A stretch of 64,000 nt of DNA from Flavobacterium pallidum. GTDB taxonomy: Bacteria; Bacteroidota; Bacteroidia; Flavobacteriales; Flavobacteriaceae. Position 1 is the first letter of the stretch; the number at the start of each line of letters is the position of its first letter. Below, in pieces: positions 8,977-18,029 of this stretch. The notes beneath the pieces are model-generated. The model did not search any database. It was not told the DNA's origin and saw nothing but the letters and a program-made list of their open reading frames with translations. The stretch is from NCBI RefSeq assembly GCF_003097535.1, contig NZ_CP029187.1:310001-374000 (forward strand), written 5' to 3'. Both the position numbers and the translations under genes were made by a program.

Positions 8977-10128
8977 TTACAGTATGTTTTTTCTTTGTGC
9001 TTTCCACCACCTCGCTGGCAGCTCCTGATGGCACGCTTCTTCGTAATCTTTATACGAACACGGTAATAACGTGTTTCTTTTTAATTTATTATTACCCGTC
9101 GATACAAACGGGATTTCTATCCACCAGCGATCAGTTTTATTGCTCTTGTAAAATACCAGAAATTCATCTTCTGTCGGAACAGTATATTTAAGGTAATGCT
9201 CCTTGCTGCCAAAAGGATATTCATTGGAACGGTAATGGAAGCCTTCTATGAAATACCACAATATCTGGGCCACTAAAACGGATTCCTGTTTTGAATTATT
9301 GTGATTGAAAATCCCAAATAAAGATACTTTATCACTAATTCCCGCGTAACGTGCCAAAGAACAGATTTCCTTTCCATTGAAACCATTCGGAGTAAAAGTA
9401 ACAAAATTACCTGAATCACAAGACTTTACAGATGTTAAATCTAAACTCACCACGTCAGCATCGCGAAAAACCGGCTCCGCAATGGCGATATTTGCAGACA
9501 CTTCGCCAAGCCTATATGCTTCAAAAAAAAGCTTTTCTATTAAATCAATCTCTTCCTGTGAATTATAATAGGTCTGGTATCCTATATTACTATAATTGAA
9601 CAGGTTCGTCGGCTCGTCCATCAGGATTTTTGTCAGGTAAGAATCTGCACTGACAGGACTGTCGTGTTTCCCAAAGTCAAACTTATTGTCGATAGACACC
9701 AGGTTTACCATTTGTTCCAGATGATCGTAAGCACGATACAGAGGATACGTTAAATCCTGCGTCCCTCCTATTATTACAGGTATAATCCTTCTCTTGATCA
9801 AATTAGCGATCACCGCCTGGACTGCAAAATATGTATCATGCAGTGAATTGCCTGATTGTATATCGCCCAAATCTGCAATCGAACCCTCCCAATTCCCGGG
9901 AAAAAGGCTGTAAAATTCCTTACGGATCGCCGTCAGATCAGCATCTTCAAAGCGATCCGGATTCCCCCGGTTCTCCAACACCCCAACAATAGCGACACGA
10001 ATCCGGTCCAGATCCGGAAAATCCTTATCAGTATGCATGGCCACCTTACTGCCCAAATGCTGGGACGAAAGCTGATCAACAAAACCAATAATATCATTAC
10101 TTACAGGAGTCAGAAAATCCAGTTCCAT
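8977..10128 (-). CDS. Arginase-fold protein with missing metal ligands (annotated elsewhere as formimidoylglutamase)
   Basis: A 383-residue protein of the arginase/agmatinase/formimidoylglutamase superfamily, which normally hydrolyses guanidino or formimino groups with two manganese ions held by GGxH, DAHxD and DxD motifs. Here these read GGTQD (121-125), DNKFD (147-151) and SLDLTS (228-233): one His is Gln, the second His is Lys, and one Asp is Thr. Three of six expected ligands are therefore absent, and hydrolase activity is doubtful. It follows topA with only three bases between them and precedes the gldK operon, a placement I recall from other flavobacteria. A structural or regulatory role is possible but is inference. 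Confidence 0.75.
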   Translation of the reverse strand: MELDFLTPVSNDIIGFVDQLSSQHLGSKVAMHTDKDFPDLDRIRVAIVGVLENRGNPDRFEDADLTAIRKEFYSLFPGNWEGSIADLGDIQSGNSLHDTYFAVQAVIANLIKRRIIPVIIGGTQDLTYPLYRAYDHLEQMVNLVSIDNKFDFGKHDSPVSADSYLTKILMDEPTNLFNYSNIGYQTYYNSQEEIDLIEKLFFEAYRLGEVSANIAIAEPVFRDADVVSLDLTSVKSCDSGNFVTFTPNGFNGKEICSLARYAGISDKVSLFGIFNHNNSKQESVLVAQILWYFIEGFHYRSNEYPFGSKEHYLKYTVPTEDEFLVFYKSNKTDRWWIEIPFVSTGNNKLKRNTLLPCSYKDYEEACHQELPARWWKAQRKNIL

Positions 10129-10131
10129 ATT

Positions 10132-12654
10132 TTATTTCTTTTTCGCGGCTGTTTTTTTAGCCGCCGGTTTCTTTACAATAGTCTTCGCGACAGTCTTTTT
10201 CACTGCTTTTTTCGGGGTTTTCTTCTCGATCATTTCCTGGACCTGCGCCAATGTCAGACTTGCAGCATCGACATCCTTACTCAGTTCGATCTTGATTTTT
10301 CCTTTCGTGATCACCGATCTCCCCCAACGTGCTTTTTCAATCACAATACCTTCTTCAGGCCAGTTTTGCAGCACTTTATCAATATCCTTCTGCAGCTTTT
10401 CCTCTATCAGTGTTTCAATATCGGATTGCGACAGGTTGTCGAAGTTGTATTTCTTACTCACATTGATGAACAACCCGTTCCATTTAATAAACGGCCCGAA
10501 GCGCCCCACGCCTTTTTGAACACCTTCATTCTTATAATGCGCAATCGGCGCATCAGCTTTCAGCTTTTCGTCGACGAGTTCCTTCGCACGGTCCATAGTG
10601 ACATCCAGCGGATCTTCACCTTTAGGCAATGAAATGAACACTTTCCCGAAACGGACATAAGGCCCGAAACGGCCGTTGTTCACTTCTACTTCTTCACCTT
10701 TATATATACCAAGGTTCTTCGGCAACAAAAACAAATTCAATGCTTCTTCCAAAGTAATACTCCCGATATTCTGCTCTGTCCTTAAACTCGCAAACAGCTT
10801 ATCATCATCTTCCGGCTCTCCGATTTGTGCCATCGGACCAAATTTCCCAAGGCGCACACTAACCTGCCTGCCGGTTTTCGGGTCTTTTCCAAGGATTCTT
10901 TCCCCGCTTTCACGCTCGGCATTGGCTTCCACTTCCTTCACATTCGGATGAAAATGGCTGTAAAACTCCTGCATCATCTTGGCCCAGTTGACATTGCCTT
11001 CTGCAATCTCGTCAAAATCCTGTTCCACTTTAGCAGTAAAATTGTAATCTAAAATATTCCCGAAGTTCTTCACCAAAAAATCCGTTACAATGATCCCGAT
11101 ATCGGTCGGGACAAGCTTGCCTTTATCAGAACCTGTGTTTTCCTTCAATTGTTTTTCCGAAACCTTACCCGAAACCAATGTCAGTTGCGTATAATTACGC
11201 TCCTGCCCTTCCAGGTTGCCTTTCTCTACATAATTTCTGTTGATGATGGTAGAAATCGTCGGTGCATACGTGGATGGCCTCCCGATGCCAAGCTCCTCGA
11301 GTTTCTTTACCAATGACGCTTCGGTATATCTTGCGGATGGCCTCGAATACCTTTCCGTTGCGGTGATGTAGGAATTCTGCAGCCTCTCGCCTACTTTCAT
11401 CGCCGGCAGCATGCCCTCCTGCTCTTCTTCATCGTCATCATGCCCTTCGAGGTATACTTTCAGGAAGCCTTCAAAAAGCAATACTTCACCTGTTGCACTA
11501 AACAATTCGCTATGGTTATTGGCTTCAATCTTAACGTTGGTGCGCTCCAGTTCCGCGTCACTCATTTGCGAGGCAAGCGTCCGTTTCCAGATCAGTTCAT
11601 AAAGCCTGGCCTGGTCGCGGTCAATATTCACGGTATGCCTTGACATGTCCGTCGGGCGAATGGCTTCGTGTGCTTCCTGCGCGCCTTTGCTTTTGTTCGC
11701 GAACGTACGCGGTTTCGAAAACTGCTCACCATACGAAGTAATGATTTCTGCTTTGGCAGCGCCCATGGCTTCCTGTGAAAGGTTCACGCTATCCGTTCTC
11801 ATATAAGTAATCAATCCCGCTTCATACAGCCGTTGCGCCAACTGCATTGTGATGCCTACCGGAAGGTACAGCTTTCGTGCCGCTTCCTGCTGCAATGTCG
11901 ATGTGGTAAATGGTGCCGCAGGTGATTTCCTTGTCGGTTTGGTTTCAAGATCCGATACCTTATATATAGAGCCTGCATTTTTATTTAAGAAATCTTCAGC
12001 TTCTTTTTTAGTGCCGAAGTTTTTAGGAAGCTTTGCCTTAAACGATTTTCCGGCTTCGTTGATGAATTCTGCGGTGATGGAATACGTTGCCACAGATTTG
12101 AAGTCCTGTATCTCGCGTTCCCTTTCCACAATCAAACGAACCGCTACAGATTGCACACGTCCTGCTGATAATCCGCCTTTGACTTTACGCCACAACACCG
12201 GCGACAGTTCATATCCTACGAGGCGGTCCAAAACACGCCGCGCCTGTTGTGCATTGACAAGGTTATAGTCTATTTCACGTGGATTGTCGATGGCTTTCAG
12301 GATGGCCGACTTTGTGATTTCATGGAAAACAATCCTTTTTGTCTTCTTGCTGTCGAGTTTTAGTTCTTCGGCCAGGTGCCACGAAATGGCTTCTCCTTCA
12401 CGGTCCTCATCGGAAGCGAGCCAGACCATCTCGGCATTCTTTGAAAGTGTTTTGAGTTTGCTTACCAAAGCCTTCTTATCGGGCGAAACCTCATATCTCG
12501 GTTTGAAACCGTTCTCAACATCAACCCCGATTTCTTTGGAAGGAAGATCGGCAATATGGCCGTAACTCGACTCCACCTGGAAGTCGGCACCAAGGAATTT
12601 CTCTATTGTTTTTGCCTTAGCAGGCGACTCCACGATCACTAAATTCTTTGCCAT
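10132..12654 (-). CDS. topA: DNA topoisomerase I (type IA)
   Basis: An 840-residue type IA topoisomerase that relaxes negative supercoils by a single-strand break. The Toprim domain starts the protein (VESPAKAKTI, then SDEDREGEA at 81-89 with the metal-binding acidic residues). The catalytic tyrosine is Tyr284 in LITYMRTDSV. The C-terminus has several GRFGPYV-like repeats seen in Bacteroidetes TopA in place of classical zinc fingers, then a lysine/alanine tail (about 810-840) likely to bind DNA. A complete promoter is visible just upstream, and the arginase-fold gene follows in the same transcript. Confidence 0.97.
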   Translation of the reverse strand: MAKNLVIVESPAKAKTIEKFLGADFQVESSYGHIADLPSKEIGVDVENGFKPRYEVSPDKKALVSKLKTLSKNAEMVWLASDEDREGEAISWHLAEELKLDSKKTKRIVFHEITKSAILKAIDNPREIDYNLVNAQQARRVLDRLVGYELSPVLWRKVKGGLSAGRVQSVAVRLIVEREREIQDFKSVATYSITAEFINEAGKSFKAKLPKNFGTKKEAEDFLNKNAGSIYKVSDLETKPTRKSPAAPFTTSTLQQEAARKLYLPVGITMQLAQRLYEAGLITYMRTDSVNLSQEAMGAAKAEIITSYGEQFSKPRTFANKSKGAQEAHEAIRPTDMSRHTVNIDRDQARLYELIWKRTLASQMSDAELERTNVKIEANNHSELFSATGEVLLFEGFLKVYLEGHDDDEEEQEGMLPAMKVGERLQNSYITATERYSRPSARYTEASLVKKLEELGIGRPSTYAPTISTIINRNYVEKGNLEGQERNYTQLTLVSGKVSEKQLKENTGSDKGKLVPTDIGIIVTDFLVKNFGNILDYNFTAKVEQDFDEIAEGNVNWAKMMQEFYSHFHPNVKEVEANAERESGERILGKDPKTGRQVSVRLGKFGPMAQIGEPEDDDKLFASLRTEQNIGSITLEEALNLFLLPKNLGIYKGEEVEVNNGRFGPYVRFGKVFISLPKGEDPLDVTMDRAKELVDEKLKADAPIAHYKNEGVQKGVGRFGPFIKWNGLFINVSKKYNFDNLSQSDIETLIEEKLQKDIDKVLQNWPEEGIVIEKARWGRSVITKGKIKIELSKDVDAASLTLAQVQEMIEKKTPKKAVKKTVAKTIVKKPAAKKTAAKKK

Positions 12655-12674
12655 AATCCACTTTTTGTTGTTCG

Positions 12675-12703
12675 CAAAAGTATAGGTTTTTTTTAAATAA
12701 CAA
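12675..12703 (-). promoter_or_regulatory. Promoter of topA
   Basis: On the minus strand TTG (12703-12701), an 18-base spacer and TACTTTTG (12682-12675) match the flavobacterial promoter consensus at every defined position. The element ends 20 bases before the topA ATG, giving a short leader. Confidence 0.7.
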
Positions 12704-12838
12704 TGGGATGGGGGAAATTCATCGTGATACCTATATATATTATCATCTCAAAAGTCCGGGGGAAAGCACGTCATGTGAAGCGATATTGTTTTATGGTAAT
12801 CACGTAGTTTCCCGCACTTAAGACATCAATAATTTACA

Positions 12839-12846
12839 TAGATTTG
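12839..12846 (+). promoter_or_regulatory. Candidate promoter -7 element for the small membrane protein gene
   Basis: TAGATTTG matches TAnnTTTG. TTA, one base from the expected TTG, lies 18 bases upstream at 12818-12820. The element ends 27 bases before the ATG at 12874. Confidence 0.5.
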
Positions 12847-12873
12847 AATTTCAAAAACACTTAAAATAATTTT

Positions 12874-13179
12874 ATGGAAATCGCTAAAACACATCAGCCG
12901 TTCCGAAAGATGATTAGAATCTTCATGATTACGATTATCTTCGCCCACCTGCTGCTGCAAATGATGCATATCAAAATCCCTGTAGACCACGATTATCTTA
13001 ATATCATCGTACTGTCATTGGTTGTGCTCTGCGCCACATATGAATCAATTTGTCAGCGGCAGGACGACAAGATTAACAAAACGCACAACTTCAGGAACAG
13101 TATGTACTTTTTAATTTTTGTAGTATTACTTGCAGCTTTATTTTTTGGATTAGAGGCTGTCATGGTGCCAAGTCGCTAA
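12874..13179 (+). CDS. Small three-helix membrane protein, function unknown
   Basis: A 101-residue protein not recognised as a named family. Three hydrophobic stretches are visible: about 13-31 (IRIFMITIIFAHLLLQMM), 41-57 (YLNIIVLSLVVLCATY) and 77-96 (MYFLIFVVLLAALFFGLEAV). Short charged loops separate them (CQRQDDKINKTHNFRN). It lies alone between divergent topA and miaB, and a promoter-like element stands upstream. The membrane character and promoter support a real gene; no role can be assigned. Confidence 0.6.
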   Translation: MEIAKTHQPFRKMIRIFMITIIFAHLLLQMMHIKIPVDHDYLNIIVLSLVVLCATYESICQRQDDKINKTHNFRNSMYFLIFVVLLAALFFGLEAVMVPSR

Positions 13180-13237
13180 TCCGTTTCGCTCGAAGACTTA
13201 ATACAAAATAAAGAATTGTTAAACTCCGCCTGCCAAC

Positions 13238-13269
13238 TTGTCACATTAAAATCATTTCCTGTATCTTTG
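13238..13269 (+). promoter_or_regulatory. Promoter of miaB
   Basis: TTG (13238-13240), a 21-base spacer and TATCTTTG (13262-13269) fit the flavobacterial promoter consensus. Transcription would begin near 13273, leaving room for either miaB start codon. Confidence 0.6.
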
Positions 13270-13301
13270 AGGCCCTAAAAAAAGGGATGCGACAACGACT
13301 T

Positions 13302-14765
13302 ATGGAAAAGATCATCGAAGAAAGCAAGCAGGGTGAAAGCCTTGTATTGGAACAAAAATCAGGAAATACAAAAAAACTGTTCATCGAAAGCTACGGCTGT
13401 GCGATGAACTTTTCGGACAGTGAGGTCGTCGCATCCATCCTTTTGGAAAACGGCTTCAACACGACACAGATACTCGAAGAAGCCGACCTGGTGCTCGTCA
13501 ATACCTGCTCCATCCGCGACAAGGCAGAACAGACCGTCCGCAAGCGCCTCGAAAAATACAATGCCGTCAAGAAACGCCAGAACCCAAAGATGAAAGTCGG
13601 CGTACTGGGCTGTATGGCCGAACGGCTCAAAGCGCAGTTCCTCGAGGAAGAGAAAATCGTCGACCTGGTCGTAGGACCCGATGCCTACAAGGATTTGCCT
13701 AATCTATTAAAGGAAGTCGAAGACGGGAATGACGCCATAAACGTGATCCTTTCAAAAGAAGAAACCTACGGAGACATTTCCCCGGTAAGGCTGATGAGCA
13801 ATGGCGTAACGGCTTTTGTGTCCATCACCAGGGGATGCGACAACATGTGTACGTTCTGCGTGGTGCCTTTTACAAGAGGGCGTGAACGCAGCCGTGAGCC
13901 GCAGAGCATCATGGCCGAGATCGAAGACCTTTGGCAAAAAGGCTATAAGGAAATTACCCTTTTGGGGCAGAATGTCGACAGTTATTTATGGTATGGCGGC
14001 GGACTGAAAAAAGATTTCGACAAAGTCACCGACATGCAGAAGGCCACTGCCACAGGTTTCGACCAGCTGCTTGAAATGGTTGCCGTGGCTTACCCGAAAC
14101 TACGCATCCGCTTTTCGACCTCGAACCCTCAGGACATGCATGAAAGCGTTTTGCATGTCATTGCGAAATACCCGAACATCTGCAAGCACATCCACCTGCC
14201 GGTACAATCGGGCAGCGACAGGATCCTGAAGGAAATGAACCGTTTGCACACGCGTGCTGAATATTTAGACTTAATCAGCAACATCAAAAGGATTATTCCG
14301 GATTGCAGCATCACCCAGGACATGATCGCAGGCTTCCCTACGGAAACCGAAGCGGACCACCAGGACACTTTAGACCTGATGGAAGCGGTAAAATATGGTT
14401 TCGGCTATATGTATTCATATTCTGAAAGGCCGGGAACTTTGGCCGGGAGGAAAATGGAAGATGATGTGCCGGAGGAGGTGAAGCTGCGTCGTTTGCAGGA
14501 AATCGTCGCGTTGCAACGCGAGCACAGTGCCATCCGTACCAACGAATTTGTCGGCCAAATTGTAGAAGTCTTGATTGAAAAAGAGTCGAAGAAATCTCCT
14601 GAAGACTGGTCGGGAAGGAATTCGCAAAGCATCATGACGGTATTCCCGAAGGAGCATTACAAAATGGGTGACTTTGTAAACGTGCTGATTACAGATTGTA
14701 CCAGCGGGACATTAATCGGCAAGGCCACTGGCTACAGCGACATGAACCGAAACGAAGAAATATAA
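13302..14765 (+). CDS. miaB: tRNA-2-methylthio-N6-dimethylallyladenosine synthase MiaB
   Basis: A 487-residue radical-SAM methylthiotransferase that adds a methylthio group to i6A37 in tRNAs reading codons that start with U. The N-terminal MTTase domain has the three cluster cysteines C33, C69 and C104. The radical SAM motif CxxxCxxC is at C179, C183, C186 (RGCDNMCTFC). A TRAM domain ends the protein. ATG 13302 (MEKIIEESKQ) is chosen over ATG 13287 because I recall this as the usual start in relatives. The sigma-54 activator gene follows closely on the same strand. Confidence 0.96.
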   Translation: MEKIIEESKQGESLVLEQKSGNTKKLFIESYGCAMNFSDSEVVASILLENGFNTTQILEEADLVLVNTCSIRDKAEQTVRKRLEKYNAVKKRQNPKMKVGVLGCMAERLKAQFLEEEKIVDLVVGPDAYKDLPNLLKEVEDGNDAINVILSKEETYGDISPVRLMSNGVTAFVSITRGCDNMCTFCVVPFTRGRERSREPQSIMAEIEDLWQKGYKEITLLGQNVDSYLWYGGGLKKDFDKVTDMQKATATGFDQLLEMVAVAYPKLRIRFSTSNPQDMHESVLHVIAKYPNICKHIHLPVQSGSDRILKEMNRLHTRAEYLDLISNIKRIIPDCSITQDMIAGFPTETEADHQDTLDLMEAVKYGFGYMYSYSERPGTLAGRKMEDDVPEEVKLRRLQEIVALQREHSAIRTNEFVGQIVEVLIEKESKKSPEDWSGRNSQSIMTVFPKEHYKMGDFVNVLITDCTSGTLIGKATGYSDMNRNEEI

Positions 14766-14836
14766 GCTTTTGTGATTTAACTGTAAGAAAAATTTTATCT
14801 GATTCTGTTAAATTGCATCCACTAAAACCAATACGT

Positions 14837-16108
14837 ATGGAATCCGTACAAGCCATAAAACAAAAATTCGAAATTATCGGGAACGACCCGAAACTGAACC
14901 GCGCCATCGAAAAAGCGATTCAGGTCGCCCCTACTGATATCACGGTACTGGTAGTCGGGGAAAGCGGTGTCGGGAAAGAAAGCATCCCGAAGATTATCCA
15001 TTCGCTCTCACACCGCAAACACGGGAAATACATCGCGGTAAACTGCGGTGCGATTCCGGAAGGCACGATCGACAGTGAACTGTTCGGGCACGAAAAAGGG
15101 GCATTTACAGGAGCGACAGGAACCCGTGAAGGGTATTTTGAAGTCGCAAATGGCGGTACGATCTTCCTTGATGAAGTGGGCGAATTGCCGCTGACGACGC
15201 AGGTGCGCTTACTGCGTGTACTGGAAAACGGGGAATTCATCAAGGTAGGTTCGTCGCAGGTACAAAAAACCAATGTGCGTATCGTAGCGGCCACCAATGT
15301 CAATCTTTTTGATGCCATCGAAAAGGGAAAATTCCGCGAGGACCTTTATTACAGGTTAAGTACCGTCGACATTATGCTGCCGGCATTGCGGGAACGCAAG
15401 GATGACATTCATTTGCTATTCCGGAAATTCGCTTCCGATTTTGCGCACAAATACAAAATGCCACCTTTGAAACTCGATGATAATGCGGTGGAATTGCTGC
15501 AAAAGTTCCGCTGGAGCGGTAACATCAGGCAGTTGCGCAATGTGGCGGAGCAGATTTCCGTTTTGGAAACCAACCGCGATATTTCAGCGATGACACTGCA
15601 ATCGTATCTCCCGTTGGAAGGCAGTAATCTACCTTCGGTCATCAAGGCCGGAAAACCGGAAAGTGATTTCAGTACCGAAAGGGAAATATTATATAAGGTG
15701 CTTTTTGACATGAAAAGCGACCTGAACGATTTGAAAAAACTCACGATGGAGCTGATGAAAAACGGCAGTTCCAAAGTACAGGAAACCAATCCGAACCTGA
15801 TCCGGAAAATTTATGGTACGGACGGCAGCGAAAACGAATTCGATTTTGACGAGCCGCAGCAGCGCAGCCTGTCGGTGATGCCTGTGGTTGCAAAGCCGCA
15901 GCAGGAGCATTTTAAAAACGACCGTGATGACAATTACCTTTTTGCTGAAACGGTCGAAGAAGAAGAAACCCTCCGCCTGGAACAAAAGGAAATCGAGATG
16001 ATTAAAAAATCTTTGGAAAAAAATAAGGGCAAAAGGAAAGCCGCCGCAGATGAGCTCGGCATTTCAGAAAGGACGCTGTACCGCAAAATCAAACAGTTTG
16101 ATTTATAG
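14837..16108 (+). CDS. Sigma-54-dependent transcriptional activator without receiver domain
   Basis: A 423-residue enhancer-binding protein of the NtrC type. The AAA+ domain begins almost at the N-terminus: Walker A GESGVGKES, the sigma-54-contacting GAFTGATG loop, Walker B GGTIFLDEVGE and arginine-rich sensor segments. After about 130 poorly conserved residues the C-terminus carries a Fis-type helix-turn-helix (RKAAADELGISERTLYRKIK). No receiver, GAF or PAS domain precedes the AAA+ core, so control must come through a partner, expression level or the middle region. ATG 14837 is preferred because the longer frame would run inside the end of miaB. lptE follows closely, so joint transcription is likely. 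Confidence 0.9.
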   Translation: MESVQAIKQKFEIIGNDPKLNRAIEKAIQVAPTDITVLVVGESGVGKESIPKIIHSLSHRKHGKYIAVNCGAIPEGTIDSELFGHEKGAFTGATGTREGYFEVANGGTIFLDEVGELPLTTQVRLLRVLENGEFIKVGSSQVQKTNVRIVAATNVNLFDAIEKGKFREDLYYRLSTVDIMLPALRERKDDIHLLFRKFASDFAHKYKMPPLKLDDNAVELLQKFRWSGNIRQLRNVAEQISVLETNRDISAMTLQSYLPLEGSNLPSVIKAGKPESDFSTEREILYKVLFDMKSDLNDLKKLTMELMKNGSSKVQETNPNLIRKIYGTDGSENEFDFDEPQQRSLSVMPVVAKPQQEHFKNDRDDNYLFAETVEEEETLRLEQKEIEMIKKSLEKNKGKRKAAADELGISERTLYRKIKQFDL

Positions 16109-16149
16109 GATTGCCGCTGAAATTGAATATCTTTGACCTTTATGTCCGT

Positions 16150-16656
16150 ATGAAAAAAATACTTTTACTTACCGCACTCGTTTTAACCGCATTCACTTTT
16201 AATGGTTGCGGGGCGTATAATTTCACCGGCGCGAAACCTATCGATGCCAAAACGTTCCAGGTCAGTTATTTCCAGAACAACGCCGACCTGGTACAGCCGG
16301 GAATTGAACGTACGTTTACACAACAATTGCAGGAACTGATCCAGAACCAGACCAACCTGAGTTTAACCAATTCCGGTGCCGACCTGGTATATGAAGGCGA
16401 GATTACAGATTTCCGCATCTCGCCGATGCAGGCCACCGCCGATCAGCGTGCCGCCCAGAACAGGCTAACGATCACGGTCAATGTGCGTTTTACGAATAAG
16501 AAAAAGGAGGATGAGAGTTTTGAAAAGCCATTTTCGTTCTTTGTTGACTATAGTGGTTCGGAGCAATTGGTCGGTGCACAGCTGACTGAGGCAGTGAATA
16601 CCATTTATGAGCGTATTACGCAGGATGTATTCAATGCGTCGCTGGCAAAATGGTAA
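16150..16656 (+). CDS. lptE: LptE-like LPS-assembly lipoprotein
   Basis: A 168-residue lipoprotein: a signal sequence and lipobox-like FNGC give acylated Cys20. The body (AYNFTGAKPIDAKTFQVSYFQNNADLVQPGIERTFT, then LTNSGADLVYEGEITDFRI) resembles the Bacteroidetes LptE family, which partners LptD to insert lipopolysaccharide in the outer membrane. I quote only fragments; together they set the family. ATG 16150 is chosen over an earlier start because it gives a normal signal peptide. It is 41 bases after the sigma-54 activator and 12 before the TPR gene. Confidence 0.82.
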   Translation: MKKILLLTALVLTAFTFNGCGAYNFTGAKPIDAKTFQVSYFQNNADLVQPGIERTFTQQLQELIQNQTNLSLTNSGADLVYEGEITDFRISPMQATADQRAAQNRLTITVNVRFTNKKKEDESFEKPFSFFVDYSGSEQLVGAQLTEAVNTIYERITQDVFNASLAKW

Positions 16657-16668
16657 AAGAATAGTGAC

Positions 16669-17508
16669 ATGAACGTTTCCGACTATACTTATATATTAAA
16701 CAAACCCGATGCCGTCAATGACAGGCATACTTTTGTTTTGGAAAGGATCAGCCAGGAATTCCCGTTTTTCCAAAGCGCGCGTGCTTTACACCTCAAAGGG
16801 CTGTACAATCAGGATAGTTTCAAATACAACCACGAACTGAAAGTGACGGCCGCCTACACTACCGACAGGAGCGTCCTTTTCGACTTCATCACTTCAGGGG
16901 ATTTCAAAGCGCTGCAGCAGCAATTCTTTGCTGAAAAGGAAGCGATGATCCATGAAATCATTGTCAATGAAAGCGAATGGGTCCAGCCCGAAGCGAAGGC
17001 AGGAGCGCCCGACAAGTTGGAGCGTTCCATTTTGGACTCCATAAAAGAAGCGGCTCCCGAACCATTGGAAGCTGATGAAACTACCGCCACGATTGAAGAA
17101 AAGCTGGAAATCGGCAGGCCGTTGGATTTTTCCGGGGAAAAGCATTCTTTCAGCGAATGGCTGCAGCTTGCATCGTTCCATCCGATTGAAAGGGAAGCTA
17201 CGCAGGAAGAAATTCCAACCGATGCGGAAAAGAAGAAAAAACTCGAACTCATTGACCGTTTTATAGAAACCAATCCTAAGATCGCTCCAGTACGTGACAG
17301 CAATCCTGTTACATTGTCAGCGGCCCGCGGAACTGAGGATACCGGCTACCTGATGACGGAAACTTTGGCGAAGGTATACCTAGAACAAAAGAAATACAAC
17401 AAGGCCATTCAGGCATATGAAATTTTAATTTTGAAATATCCGGAAAAAAGTAGTTTATTTGCAGACCGAATTTCGGACATCAGGATTTTACAACAGAATA
17501 ACAATTAA
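16669..17508 (+). CDS. TPR-containing protein, function unknown
   Basis: A 279-residue protein without signal peptide or membrane helix. The N-terminal half is acidic and helical (SQEFPFFQSARALHLKGLY). The C-terminus has one clear tetratricopeptide-like unit (LAKVYLEQKKYNKAIQAYEI, about residues 232-265). It stands between lptE and secG (11-base gap), an arrangement common in flavobacteria, so it may assist envelope biogenesis, but that is context only. The region between (about 100-200) is low-complexity and charged. Confidence 0.7.
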   Translation: MNVSDYTYILNKPDAVNDRHTFVLERISQEFPFFQSARALHLKGLYNQDSFKYNHELKVTAAYTTDRSVLFDFITSGDFKALQQQFFAEKEAMIHEIIVNESEWVQPEAKAGAPDKLERSILDSIKEAAPEPLEADETTATIEEKLEIGRPLDFSGEKHSFSEWLQLASFHPIEREATQEEIPTDAEKKKKLELIDRFIETNPKIAPVRDSNPVTLSAARGTEDTGYLMTETLAKVYLEQKKYNKAIQAYEILILKYPEKSSLFADRISDIRILQQNNN

Positions 17509-17519
17509 ATACAGAAAAT

Positions 17520-17891
17520 ATGCTTATAGTTTTTTTAGCGCTCATCGCAATAGTTTGCTTCCTATTGATCATCGTGATTATGGTACAGAATCCTAAAGGA
17601 GGCGGTCTTTCATCTTCATTAGGCGGATCACAACAAATGGGCGGTGTCCAGAAAACAACCGATTTCCTTGATAAAAGCACATGGACTTTGGCTGGGATTT
17701 TAGTTGCCCTTATATTATTTTCGAGTGTAAAATTCAGCGGCGATGATACAATTGCACCGGCTGCCGCTCCTGTTGAAGCTGCAAAACCTGCAACTCCGGC
17801 TGCTACACCGGCAAAATCAACTGATGCAACCACTACTACTGACAAACCAGTTTCAGTTCCTGTGGAAGCTCCTGCAACAGAAAAGAAATAA
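17520..17891 (+). CDS. secG: Preprotein translocase subunit SecG
   Basis: A 123-residue inner-membrane protein with the SecG pattern: a first helix (about 1-22), the conserved cytoplasmic loop MVQNPKGGGLSSSLGG, then a second helix (about 56-73). It stimulates SecYEG-SecA translocation. The C-terminal 45 residues are an Ala/Pro/Thr-rich periplasmic or cytoplasmic tail, common in Bacteroidetes SecG. A terminator follows. Confidence 0.93.
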   Translation: MLIVFLALIAIVCFLLIIVIMVQNPKGGGLSSSLGGSQQMGGVQKTTDFLDKSTWTLAGILVALILFSSVKFSGDDTIAPAAAPVEAAKPATPAATPAKSTDATTTTDKPVSVPVEAPATEKK

Positions 17892-17910
17892 TACTTTTAA
17901 AGTAATATGG

Positions 17911-17941
17911 AAATGCCGGCATATCTGCTGGCATTTTTTTT
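17911..17941 (+). terminator. Intrinsic terminator after secG
   Basis: An AATGCCGGC/GCTGGCATT stem (one G-T pair) with a 6-base loop is followed by eight T. It separates secG from groES. Confidence 0.8.
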
Positions 17942-18029
17942 AGCTGAAATTTTGTCAGAATGGCCGCCGCTGGCATGGTTTATGAAAAAGGGCGGACAAA
18001 CAATTATTATATATAAAATTATCAATATT

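Noticed and set aside
9856..10632. 258-codon open frame on the plus strand
   Set aside because: It is antisense to the junction of topA and the arginase-fold gene, both strongly supported; it has no recognisable protein features.
12758..12813. Structured RNA between topA and the small membrane protein gene (GGGAAA and TTTCCC arms with inner GTGA/TCAC)
   Set aside because: The nested arms are not in register and the stem would be weak; no known RNA family is recognised.
17971..17985. Sigma-54 promoter before groES (TGGCATG-N4-ATGA)
   Set aside because: The -24 part is good, but the invariant C of the -12 GC is missing; the match is too weak to call.
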